Assembly: GCF_000622145.1 (NCBI RefSeq)
Contig: NZ_JHWH01000008.1
Span: 124,001 to 188,000, forward strand
Length of the DNA: 64,000 bases
DNA from: Paracoccus yeei ATCC BAA-599
Lineage (GTDB): Bacteria > Pseudomonadota > Alphaproteobacteria > Rhodobacterales > Rhodobacteraceae
Direction: 5' to 3'
Made by a program: the position numbers and the translations under genes. Positions 51,943 through 61,830 of the stretch are shown here, piece by piece (position 1 is the first letter of the stretch; every line of letters begins with the position of its first letter). The notes beneath the pieces were generated by a model. That model searched no databases. It had not been told where the DNA came from and was given only the letters and a program-made list of their open reading frames with translations.

Positions 51943-52846
51943 ATGACCGATATCCCGATCGTGGAGGAACCCGGCGCGCTGCGGCGCTATGCCCGGATGC
52001 TGTGGGCCGACAAGTTCGCGCTGTGCGCGGTGATCTTTCTGCTGGTCGTGGTGCTGATGGCCCTGTTCGGCCCGGCCTTGATGGGTGATCTGGCGACCCG
52101 GCAGAACCTGCGCGGCCGCAACGCCCCGCCCTTCGATCTGTCGCGCGGCTGGGTCTGGTTCATGGGCGCCGATGCGCTTGGCCGCCCGCTGCTGGCGCGC
52201 ATCGTGGTCGCGGCGCAGAACACGATGCTGGTCGCGGCGGGCGCGGTGCTGGGTTCGGCCGTCATCGGCACCACGCTGGGGCTGGTCGCGGGCTATGCCG
52301 GCAGGCGCACGGGCGAGGTCATCATGCGGCTGGCCGATATCATCATGTCCTTTCCGTCGCTGCTGCTGGCGGTGGTGGTGCTGTATATCCTTGGACCTTC
52401 GGTTCCCAACCTGATCATCGTCCTGGCGATCACCCGCATCCCGGTCTATCTGCGCACCACCCGCGCCGAGGTGCTGGAAATCCGCGAGCGGATGTTCGTG
52501 CAGGCTGCCCTTGTGATGGGCGCGCCCACGCAGCGCATCCTGTTCCGCCATATCCTGCCGGTGGTGATCCCCACGCTGACGACGCTGGCGACGCTGGATT
52601 TCGCCTTTGTCATGCTGGCCGAAAGCAGCCTGTCGTTCCTGGGCATCGGCATCCAGCCGCCCGAGATCACCTGGGGGCTGATGATCGCGCAGGGCAAGCA
52701 ATACCTGACCAATGCCTGGTGGCTGTCGTTCTGGCCCGGCCTTGCGATCATACTGACGACGCTGTCCTTGAACCTGCTGTCGAACTGGCTGCGCATCGCG
52801 CTGGACCCCGTGCAGCGCTGGCGTCTGGAAATGAGGGGACGCAAGA

Positions 52847-52854
<8 letters not shown>
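51943..52854 (+). CDS. ABC transporter permease, DppC type
   Basis: 303 residues with the N-terminal OppC_N-like helix (ADKFALCAVIFLLVVVLMALF) and five further spans. The EAA loop VLEIRERMFVQAALVMGAPT contacts the ATPase; VMLAESSLSFLGIG and QPPEITWGLMI are DppC hallmarks. It overlaps the ATPase gene by eight bases. Confidence 0.94.
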
Positions 52855-54466
<1,612 letters not shown>

Positions 54467-54509
54467 ATCCCTGCGGCGGAACGACCCGCCCCTCTACCCG
54501 GAGCCCTTG

Positions 54510-55391
54510 ATGACCAAAGAAGCCTTTGTCGCGCTTGTCACCTGTTTCAACGATGACGAGACGATCAATTTCGACGCCACCCGCGCGCAGGTGCGCCGCC
54601 AGGTGCAGGCCGGCAACAACATCATGTGCGCGGGGACCAACGGCGATTTCACCGCCCTGACCTATGACGAAAAGGTGGCGCTGACCGAGGCGGTGGTGGA
54701 CGAGGTTGCGGGCAAGGCGCGCGTCATCGTCAACGCCGGCATGCCCGCCACCTTCGAGACGATCAAGCTTGCCCGCGAGTTCGACCGCATCGGCGTCGAC
54801 GGCATCGCGGTCATCACGCCCTTCTTCATCGCCTGCACCCAGGACGGGCTGGTACGGCATTTCTCGGCCGTGGCGGATGCGGTGGAAACGCCGGTCTATT
54901 TGTATGACATCCCGGCCCGCACCCAGAACCATATCGAGCCCGAGACCGCCCGCGCCCTGGCTGGTCATGGCAATATCGCCGGGATCAAGGATTCGGGCGG
55001 CGCGCAGGACACGCTGGAGGCCTATCTGGCCGTCGGCCGCGAGGTCGAGGGCTTTGCGGTCTATTCCGGTCCCGACCATCTGGTGCACTGGTCGCTGCAG
55101 AACGGCGCGGCGGGCTGCATCTCGGGCCTGGGCAACGTGCTGCCCGAGGTGCTGGCCGGCATCATCCGCGCCTTCAACGCCGGCGATCAGGCCGAGGCGG
55201 CGCGCCAGCAGGAGATCTTCGGGAACTTCCGCAAGGATCTTTATGGCCTTGGCTATCCGCCCGCGCTGGTCAAGCGCGCGCTGTTCCTGATGGACAGTTC
55301 GGTCGGCGCCAGCCGCCAGCCCGCCCTGCTGCCCGACCCGGCCCAAGACGAAAAGATCCGCGAAATCCTTGTGAAATACGAACTGGTATAA
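54510..55391 (+). CDS. dihydrodipicolinate synthase/NanA family aldolase
   Basis: 293 residues from the ATG at 54510 with CGGAG seven bases upstream. Both catalytic residues of the family are present: Tyr132 (VYLYDIPARTQ) and the Schiff-base Lys160 (AGIKDSGG). The loop GTNGDFTALT replaces the usual GTTGE, so it is not a housekeeping DapA. It is likely a 2-oxo acid aldolase or dehydratase that acts on the imported compound. It is 43 nt after the ATPase and 4 nt before the dehydrogenase. Confidence 0.9.
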   Translation: MTKEAFVALVTCFNDDETINFDATRAQVRRQVQAGNNIMCAGTNGDFTALTYDEKVALTEAVVDEVAGKARVIVNAGMPATFETIKLAREFDRIGVDGIAVITPFFIACTQDGLVRHFSAVADAVETPVYLYDIPARTQNHIEPETARALAGHGNIAGIKDSGGAQDTLEAYLAVGREVEGFAVYSGPDHLVHWSLQNGAAGCISGLGNVLPEVLAGIIRAFNAGDQAEAARQQEIFGNFRKDLYGLGYPPALVKRALFLMDSSVGASRQPALLPDPAQDEKIREILVKYELV

Positions 55392-55395
55392 GCCC

Positions 55396-56361
55396 ATGAC
55401 CGTCCTTTTGACCACCTCGCCCAGCTTCGGCCGCATCGGCCGCGTCGCCGCCAAGCTGGAGGAACTTGGCTGGGAACTGATCCGCTGCTCGGACCCGAAG
55501 CTGAAAGATGGCGGGGTCTGGGACCATATCGACCGCGCCGACTATCTGGTCGTCGGGCTGGTGCCCGCGACGGACGCCCTGCTGGAAAGGGGACCGCGCA
55601 TCAAGGCCGTGCTGAAGCATGGCGTGGGCGTCGACAACATCGACATTCCGGCCTGCACCCGGCGCGGCCTGCCGGTGCTGAACACCCCCGGCGCCAATGC
55701 CGACGCGGTGGCGGAACTGGCTTTGGGGATGATGTTCGCCCTGGCCCGCAACATGCCCGCGGGCCATCAGACGGTGGTGACGGGCGGCTGGGACCGCAAG
55801 GTCGGCAGCCAGCTTGGCGGCAAGACCCTGGGCATCCTTGGCCTTGGCAACATCGGCCGCACCCTTGCGCTGAAGGCGCGGGGGCTGGGCATGCGGATCA
55901 TCGCCTCGGACCCCTATGCCGATGCCGAATTCGCGACGGCGAACGACATCGAGCTGACCGACCTGGACGGGCTGCTGTCCCGTTCCGACTATCTGTCGCT
56001 GCACATCTTCGGCGGCAAGGACAATGCCGCGCTGATCGACGCCAAGGCCATCGCCCGGATGAAGCCCGGCGCGCGCCTGCTGAACCTGGCCCGCGGCGAG
56101 GTCGTCGATCTGGACGCGGTGTCCGAGGCGCTGCGTTCCGGCCAGCTGGGCGGGGCAGCCATCGACGCCTATGTGGTCGAGCCGCCGGACCGGAGCCACC
56201 CGATCTTTACCGCGCCGAACACGGTCTTCATGCCCCATAACGGCGCCGACACCGTCGAGGCGGTGGAAAACGTCGGCCTGATGAACATCGCCGACATTCG
56301 GGAACTGATGGCGGGCGGCCAGCCGCGCCGCGTCCTGAACCCGGAAGTCTTTGCCAAATGA
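55396..56361 (+). CDS. D-2-hydroxyacid dehydrogenase family protein
   Basis: 321 residues. NAD motif GLGNIG (149-154), catalytic Arg233 (LARGEVVD), Glu262 (VVEPP) and His281 (MPHNGAD), all intact, unlike the relative at 15209. It resembles phosphoglycerate dehydrogenase-like enzymes and would oxidise or reduce a 2-hydroxy/2-oxo acid. The stop overlaps the next gene by four bases. It is probably an oxidation step before or after the aldolase. Confidence 0.92.
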   Translation: MTVLLTTSPSFGRIGRVAAKLEELGWELIRCSDPKLKDGGVWDHIDRADYLVVGLVPATDALLERGPRIKAVLKHGVGVDNIDIPACTRRGLPVLNTPGANADAVAELALGMMFALARNMPAGHQTVVTGGWDRKVGSQLGGKTLGILGLGNIGRTLALKARGLGMRIIASDPYADAEFATANDIELTDLDGLLSRSDYLSLHIFGGKDNAALIDAKAIARMKPGARLLNLARGEVVDLDAVSEALRSGQLGGAAIDAYVVEPPDRSHPIFTAPNTVFMPHNGADTVEAVENVGLMNIADIRELMAGGQPRRVLNPEVFAK

Positions 56362-57428
56362 GGACCGACATGACGATCAAAGCCGATATCCTGCGCGGTT
56401 TCTCGGCCGAGCTGTTCCGGGCCGCCGGGCTGGCCGATGACAAGGCCGAGGCCGTGGCGAAATACCTGGTCGAGGCCGACCTGATGGGCCACACGACCCA
56501 CGGCCTGGCGCTGGCGCCCTGGTATCTGCAAAGCATCGCGGACGGGGTCATGACCCGCGACGGCACGCCCGAGACGGTCTCCGACAAGGGCGCCGCGATC
56601 TGCTGGCGCGGCAAGCGCCTGCCCGGCGCCTGGCTGGTCGCCCAGGGCGTCAAGCTGGCCTGCGCGCGGGCCCGCGAATACGGCACCGCGACGCTGGTCA
56701 TCGGCGACAGCCACCACATCGGCGCGCTGGCCGCCTATCTGGAGGATGCGACCAGCCAGGGCCTGATGATCTCGATCGCCTCGTCGTCGCCCTCGGGGGC
56801 GCAGGTGGCGCCCTTTGGCGGGCTCAAGGGGGTGTTCACGCCCGACCCGGTGGCCTACGGCATCCCGACGCCGGGCGACCCGATCCTGATCGACATCTCG
56901 GCCTCGATCACCACGGTCAACATGGCGCAGCGCATGATCCGCGAAGGGCGCGTCTATGACCACGCCTGGGTGGCCGACGCCACGGGCAAGCCCACAACCG
57001 ACCCCAAGGCGGTGCTGGAGGGCGGCACGCTGCTGCCGACCGGCGGGCTGGACCACGGCCAGAAAGGCTATGGCATGGCGCTGTCGGTCGAGGCGATCAC
57101 CCAGGGGCTGGCGGGCTATGGCCGTGCCGATGCGCCCAAGGGGACGAATGCGGCGGTGACCATCTCGGTTTATGACCCGGCGGCTTTCGGCGGCGCGGAG
57201 GCCTTCCTGAAGCAGACCGGCTGGCTGGTGGATGCCTGCCTTGCCTCGCCCCCGCGCAACCCCGACCAGCCGGTGCGCCTGCCGGGGCAGGCGGCGCTGG
57301 CCCGCAAGCGCAAGGCCCTGGACCAGGGCGTCACCCTGTATCCCGGCATCCTGGCCGGGTTGATCGAACAGGCGGGCACGCTGTCCGTCGACGTTCCGGC
57401 CGTGCTGGCCGCCCACGAAGCCGCGTGA
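56358..57428 (+). CDS. Ldh_2-type (malate/L-lactate/ureidoglycolate) NAD(P) oxidoreductase
   Basis: 356 residues from the overlapping ATG, or 352 from the ATG at 56370, which has GAGG in front. The Ldh_2 family (YiaK, AllD, ComC, DpkA) is marked by MGHTTHGLALAPWYL with its active-site histidine, the GDSHHIGALAAYLE segment and the C-terminal GYGMALSVEAI. Members oxidise L-2-hydroxy acids or reduce cyclic imines. Together with the preceding D-2-hydroxyacid dehydrogenase it would interconvert both stereoisomers of a hydroxy acid through one oxo acid. Confidence 0.9.
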   Translation: MRTDMTIKADILRGFSAELFRAAGLADDKAEAVAKYLVEADLMGHTTHGLALAPWYLQSIADGVMTRDGTPETVSDKGAAICWRGKRLPGAWLVAQGVKLACARAREYGTATLVIGDSHHIGALAAYLEDATSQGLMISIASSSPSGAQVAPFGGLKGVFTPDPVAYGIPTPGDPILIDISASITTVNMAQRMIREGRVYDHAWVADATGKPTTDPKAVLEGGTLLPTGGLDHGQKGYGMALSVEAITQGLAGYGRADAPKGTNAAVTISVYDPAAFGGAEAFLKQTGWLVDACLASPPRNPDQPVRLPGQAALARKRKALDQGVTLYPGILAGLIEQAGTLSVDVPAVLAAHEAA

Positions 57429-57440
57429 AAGGAAAAGCGC

Positions 57441-58220
57441 ATGGGAAAATGGACCTTTGCCGCGCGCCTTCGCGCGCGTGAGCGGCTGGTCGGCTACTGG
57501 TCGCAACTGCCGGTTCCGGCCGTGCAGGAGCGCGCGGCCCGGCATGGCTACGATTACGTCTGCTTTGACGCGCAGCACGGCTTTCTGGACTATCACGCCG
57601 TTCTGAACGGTCTGATCGGCATCGACGCCGGGGCTGCGCTGGCCGGTAGCGCCTGCGGCGGCATGGTCCGCGTGGCGGCCAATGATCCGGCGCTGATCGG
57701 GCAGGCGCTGGACGCCGGCGCCCAGGGGGTGATCGTGCCGCTGATCGACACCCCGGAGCAAGCCCGCGCGGCCGCAAGGGCGTGCCGCTTTCCGCCGCTG
57801 GGAACGCGCAGTTACGGGCCGATGCGGGCGGGTTTGCGGTCGGGCCCGCGCACTGCCGACATGAACGCCGAGGTCGCCTGCATCGCCATGATCGAGACGC
57901 ACGAAGGGCTGGCCAACCTGGAGGCCATCGCCTCGGTCGAGGGGATCGACGGCCTTTATGTCGGTCCGGGCGATCTGATGCTGGCGCTGGGGGGCGAGAC
58001 GATCACCGATCCGGCCCGCGCCGAGGATTTCGAGGCCGCTCTGGCCCGGATCCGCGAGGCCGGCGCCGCCGCCGGGATCGCCACGGGCATCCACACCGGC
58101 CACGGCGATGTCGCGCGGCAAAGGCTGGACGAAGGCTTCACCTTCGCCTCGATCTCGTCGGACCTGAACCATCTGGATCAGGCGGCCCGCCAGCACCTGG
58201 AAAAGGCCCGCGCCGACTGA
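57441..58220 (+). CDS. HpcH/HpaI family class II aldolase
   Basis: 259 residues. Metal-dependent TIM-barrel aldolase: YDYVCFDAQHGFLDY (catalytic His region, about 37-51), IAMIETHEGLANLEAI (metal Glu) and GLYVGPGDLMLALG (metal Asp). It cleaves a 4-hydroxy-2-oxo acid to pyruvate plus an aldehyde, as HpaI, RhmA and GarL do. It is the last gene of the dpp operon, 12 nt after the oxidoreductase and just before a convergent terminator. Pyruvate is the probable end product of the pathway. Confidence 0.92.
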   Translation: MGKWTFAARLRARERLVGYWSQLPVPAVQERAARHGYDYVCFDAQHGFLDYHAVLNGLIGIDAGAALAGSACGGMVRVAANDPALIGQALDAGAQGVIVPLIDTPEQARAAARACRFPPLGTRSYGPMRAGLRSGPRTADMNAEVACIAMIETHEGLANLEAIASVEGIDGLYVGPGDLMLALGGETITDPARAEDFEAALARIREAGAAAGIATGIHTGHGDVARQRLDEGFTFASISSDLNHLDQAARQHLEKARAD

Positions 58221-58230
58221 CGGGCCGCGG

Positions 58231-58266
58231 GGCGGGTCCGGGCCGATGAAGGCCCCAGGACCCGCC
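58231..58266. terminator. strong convergent terminator hairpin
   Basis: GGCGGGTCC (58231-58239) pairs with GGACCCGCC (58258-58266). Inside it, GGGCC (58240-58244) pairs with GGCCC (58251-58255), giving a nearly continuous 14-bp stem with a 2-nt bulge and a GATGAA loop. It lies exactly between the rightward dpp operon and the leftward permease. No U-run on either side. Confidence 0.7.
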
Positions 58267-58278
58267 GCCCGGCAGGCG

Positions 58279-59721
58279 CTAGAAGCTGCCCAGCAGCGTT
58301 CCCAGCGCGATCACCGCGACCAGCGCCAGCAGGGCGCCGACAATGGCCACCATGACGATGTCGCGATAGCTTTGCCGGGCCGAAACGCCGCAGACCGACA
58401 GCAGCGTCACGACCGCGCCGCTGTGGGGCAGGCTGTCGAGCGTCCCCGCGCTCATCACCGCGACGCGATGCAAAAGTTGCGGGTCGATGCCCAGTTCGGC
58501 CGCGCGTTCCAGATAGGTCGGACCCAGCGCGTCCAGCGCGATGGTCAGCCCGCCCGAGGCCGAGCCGGTCAGCGCTGCCAGGATGTTCGTGGCGACCGCC
58601 ATGGAGACCAGCGGGCCGCCCTGGATCGACAGCACCCAGTCGCGCACCAGCTCAAAGGCTGGCAGCGCGGCGACGACGGCACCGAAGCCGACCAGACTTG
58701 CCACCGCAAAGATCGGCAGGACCGAGGCGCTGGCACCGGCATCCAGGGTTTCGCGCAGCCGCGTCAGGCGCGGCCGGTTCAGGACCAGCACGACCAGGAT
58801 CGCCGCCGCAAGCGCCACCGCGACCGACCAGACGCCGCTGACCGCGCCGATGTCCGTCCCGCCCCAGCGCGGCTGCGCCAGCCAGTCGAAGGATCGCGCC
58901 GGCAGGATCAGAAAGGACATGGCCATGTTCACCCCGATCACCACGAACAGGGGCAGCACGGCAATCGCCGGCGGGGGCAGTTCGGGACTTTGATGGCCGT
59001 GCGGGGCCTCGGCCGGGTCGAACTCGCGCGCCGTCACCGCCCGCTGGCGCAGGACGGTTTCGTCCACGCCCGGAACGCGGCTGTCGGAAAAGCCTTCGCC
59101 CCGGGCGCGCGCGGCACGTTCGGCACGGGCCAGCCACCACAAGCCGAAACCCAGCATGATCGCCGAGGCGAGGAGCCCCAGTCCCGGTGCGGCAAAGGGC
59201 GTCGTGCCGAAGAACGGCATCGGAATGGCGTTCTGGATCGCGGGGGTGCCGGGCAGCGCCATCATGGTAAAGGTGAATGTGCCCAGTGCAATCGCCGGAG
59301 GCATCAGCCTGCGCGGGATCCGGGCGCGGCGAAAAAGCGCCTCGGCCATGGGTGCCAGCACGAACAGCGCGACGAACAGGCTGACGCCGCCATAGGTCAG
59401 CGCCGCGCCCGCCAGGACCACGGCCAGGATGGCACGGCCAGGGCCCAGCGTCCGGGTCAGCAGGTCGGCGATGGCGCGGACCGATCCGCTGTCCTCCATC
59501 AGCTTGCCAAAGACCGCGCCCAGCAGGAACAGCGGGAAGAACTGACCGATGAACCCTGCGCCCGCTCCCATGAAGGTCTGCGTCCAATGCGCCAGCAACG
59601 GTTCGCCCGAGATGGCGGCCGCCAGAAGCGCGGCGACCGGCGCCAGCAGCAGCACGCTCCAGCCGCGATAGGCCAGCCAGATCAGCAGCGCCAACGCCAG
59701 CAGAATGCCGGTCAGCCCCAT
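58279..59721 (-). CDS. GntP-family permease
   Basis: 480 residues with about 12-13 spans. GntP-like blocks include LFLLGAVFGKLMEDSG, YGGVSLFVALFVLAPMAE and the C-terminal SGGLTIALDALGPTYL and AGTLDSLPHSGAVVTLL. The family carries gluconate and also short hydroxy acids such as 3-hydroxybutyrate. The start codon is one base after the stop of the patatin gene, so the two are almost certainly co-translated. 3-Hydroxybutyrate or another short-chain acid is a reasonable guess; gluconate is less likely as no kinase is near. Confidence 0.85.
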   Translation of the reverse strand: MGLTGILLALALLIWLAYRGWSVLLLAPVAALLAAAISGEPLLAHWTQTFMGAGAGFIGQFFPLFLLGAVFGKLMEDSGSVRAIADLLTRTLGPGRAILAVVLAGAALTYGGVSLFVALFVLAPMAEALFRRARIPRRLMPPAIALGTFTFTMMALPGTPAIQNAIPMPFFGTTPFAAPGLGLLASAIMLGFGLWWLARAERAARARGEGFSDSRVPGVDETVLRQRAVTAREFDPAEAPHGHQSPELPPPAIAVLPLFVVIGVNMAMSFLILPARSFDWLAQPRWGGTDIGAVSGVWSVAVALAAAILVVLVLNRPRLTRLRETLDAGASASVLPIFAVASLVGFGAVVAALPAFELVRDWVLSIQGGPLVSMAVATNILAALTGSASGGLTIALDALGPTYLERAAELGIDPQLLHRVAVMSAGTLDSLPHSGAVVTLLSVCGVSARQSYRDIVMVAIVGALLALVAVIALGTLLGSF

Positions 59722-59722
59722 G

Positions 59723-60766
59723 TCAGACCCCGTCCAGAAGCGTGTCGATGTCGACGGACGACCGCTGGCCGATGTTCCGGCCGTTTTCGGTCAGGAAACG
59801 GTCCGCCGCCTCTCGGCCCCGGTCGCGGAGCCAGCGCAGGAAGGTCCGGTCCGCGTTCAGCTTGGACGAGTGGTCAAGGCTGGTCATGACCGCATTCGGC
59901 ACCATGTGGACCCGCATCCGCGCCCATCGTGCGCCTTCCCCGTTGCCGGGGTCGGCGACCTGGCGCAGCAGCGCGATCATGCGCAATTCCTTCAGGGTCG
60001 CTGCGTTGAACGAAACCTCGTTCAGGCGATTCAGGATGGCCGCCGCGCTGCGCGGCACGCCGGGGCGCTCGATGGGGTTGATCGGGACCAGGATGGTGTC
60101 GTCGCTGTCGACCTCCCGCACCAAGGGGGTCAATGTCGGGTTCCCGGCATAGCCGCCGTCCCAATAGCTTTCGCCGTCGATCTCGACCGCCTGGAACAGC
60201 GTCGGCAGGCAGGCCGAGGCCAGCAGCACCTGAGGCGACAGGTCGGCGTTGCGAAAGACCCGGCCCCGCCCGGTGCGGACGTTGGTGGCGGTGACGAACA
60301 GCTTGATCGGCGCGGCGCGCAGGCGGTCGAAGTCGATCACCCGATCCAGCACCCGCAGCAGCGGATTGATCCCCGCCGGGTTCAGCGTATAGGGCGAGGC
60401 CAGCCGCGACAGCATGTCCATGGCGACGAAGGCGGGCGAGTGGGCCAGCGACCAGTTGCCCAGCGCCATGTCGATGGGGGTGGCCTGGAACGGGCTGAGC
60501 CGGGCTGCATCGGCGACGAATTCCCAGAAGGCGGTCAGCGCCTTGCGCGCGCCCTCGGCCCCGCCCTGGGCAAAGCCGTCGGCCAGAACGGCGGCGTTCA
60601 TGGCCCCGGCCGAAGTCCCCGAGATGCCGGCAATCGTCAGCCGATCCTCCTCGAGCAATCGGTCGAGCACGCCCCATGTGAACGCCCCGTGAGAGCCGCC
60701 GCCCTGCAGGGCCAGATCGACGGGCACCGAGGCCGTCTTGCCACGAGGGGGAGATGAACTGGCCAT
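59723..60766 (-). CDS. patatin-like phospholipase
   Basis: 347 residues, cytoplasmic (no signal). Oxyanion loop GGGSHG (22-27), nucleophile Ser52 in GTSAG and Asp203 in DGGY complete the Ser-Asp dyad. It is an acyl hydrolase on lipid or a polyester-type substrate. Alphaproteobacterial relatives are often found by 3-hydroxybutyrate dehydrogenase genes; here the next gene is a GntP permease, which would fit handling of hydroxybutyrate. It leads the two-gene leftward operon. Confidence 0.92.
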   Translation of the reverse strand: MASSSPPRGKTASVPVDLALQGGGSHGAFTWGVLDRLLEEDRLTIAGISGTSAGAMNAAVLADGFAQGGAEGARKALTAFWEFVADAARLSPFQATPIDMALGNWSLAHSPAFVAMDMLSRLASPYTLNPAGINPLLRVLDRVIDFDRLRAAPIKLFVTATNVRTGRGRVFRNADLSPQVLLASACLPTLFQAVEIDGESYWDGGYAGNPTLTPLVREVDSDDTILVPINPIERPGVPRSAAAILNRLNEVSFNAATLKELRMIALLRQVADPGNGEGARWARMRVHMVPNAVMTSLDHSSKLNADRTFLRWLRDRGREAADRFLTENGRNIGQRSSVDIDTLLDGV

Positions 60767-60898
60767 GGGCCCCCCAATATGCTGCTTCGGCGCGATCCTA
60801 GCACGGTGTCCCGCGTTCTCAAGGCTTTCTCTGCGGTGCAGAAAGAGGCTTGGCCCCTGGCATCGCGGGCTATGGTTGTACCAGCTGCGTCGGCAGGC

Positions 60899-61612
60899 CT
60901 ACTGGGCGGCACCCAGCCAGCGCAGCGCGCTTTCAAGGCTGGGCTCGGGCCTTAGGGTGTTGATCTGCAATTCTTCCGAGATATGGGACAGGTGATGCGC
61001 CATTTCGGCCGCCGCCTTTTCCCCATCGCCCTGAGCTATGGCGTTGACGATGCTGCTGTGTTCGTCCCTCGGACATCCCGTCTCGGACTCGGCATGGACC
61101 AGGATGGCAAGGCAGGTCAGCACCTGCAGCTGCGTCATGATATGAACCAGATAGACGTTGCCGCTGATCTCGGCCAGCTTTAGGTGAAACTCTCCGGTCA
61201 GGCGCACAAGGGTCGAACGGTCGCCCGCGCTGCGCGCCGCCTCCTCGGTGGCGATGTGGTCCAGAAGCGATTGCAGATGTTCGGCCGACCGGGTCACGGC
61301 GATGGACCGGACCATGCTGGGCTCGATCATCTTGCGCACGTCCAGCATCATCCTGGCCTCGGCGCGCGAGGGCGAGGCGATCGTATATCCGAGGTTGGGG
61401 GTCTTTCTGAAAACGCCGATCTCGGAAAGCTTGCTCATGGACAGGCGCACGACCGTGCGGCTGACCCCGAAGATATCGGCAAGCTGGTTTTCCGTGATCC
61501 TTTCCCCGGGCGGAAGCCGCTGTTCGAAGATCGCCTCGATCAGGCGGCGTGTGATTTCCTGCTCGGTATAGCCGTGGCGGCGCTTCTGCGGGGGGATGCC
61601 TGTTTCTGCCAT
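60899..61612 (-). CDS. GntR family regulator, FCD type
   Basis: 237 residues. Winged helix at about 18-85 (ITENQLADIFGVSRTVVRLSMSKLSEIG), FCD ligand domain from about 90 with GEFHLKLAEISGN. It is divergent from the ABC binding protein that starts at 61831 and probably controls it; the patatin gene follows 132 nt downstream in the same direction, so read-through is possible. Among the four GntR proteins here this one has the longest N-terminal arm. Confidence 0.92.
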   Translation of the reverse strand: MAETGIPPQKRRHGYTEQEITRRLIEAIFEQRLPPGERITENQLADIFGVSRTVVRLSMSKLSEIGVFRKTPNLGYTIASPSRAEARMMLDVRKMIEPSMVRSIAVTRSAEHLQSLLDHIATEEAARSAGDRSTLVRLTGEFHLKLAEISGNVYLVHIMTQLQVLTCLAILVHAESETGCPRDEHSSIVNAIAQGDGEKAAAEMAHHLSHISEELQINTLRPEPSLESALRWLGAAQ

Positions 61613-61830
61613 GACGTTCTACCAATCGACTGCCTGAAAAATGGACGTCACCGACGGCACCCACCTTTTTCACGCGCTTTTCCTTGCTATCGCACGGCGC
61701 AGAGGCAATTTCAATTGACAGAAGCCAGCGTTGTTCATTTCATTGTATCCAACGTAGTAGACGACTCACCATCCAGAAACCTTGCGCAGACAGGGGCGGG
61801 AAAGGGAGTCCAGAACAGGGAGTTTCCGTC
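61613..61830. promoter_or_regulatory. divergent control region of GntR and ABC operon
   Basis: 218 bp with no gene. The plus strand has TTGACA at 61715-61720 and a poor -10 (TTTCAT, 61738-61743) after 17 nt. GTAGTAGAC, about 61754-61762, lies just downstream and could be part of a GntR site, but I see no good dyad. The ribosome site of the next gene is AGGGAG at about 61817-61822. Confidence 0.35.
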
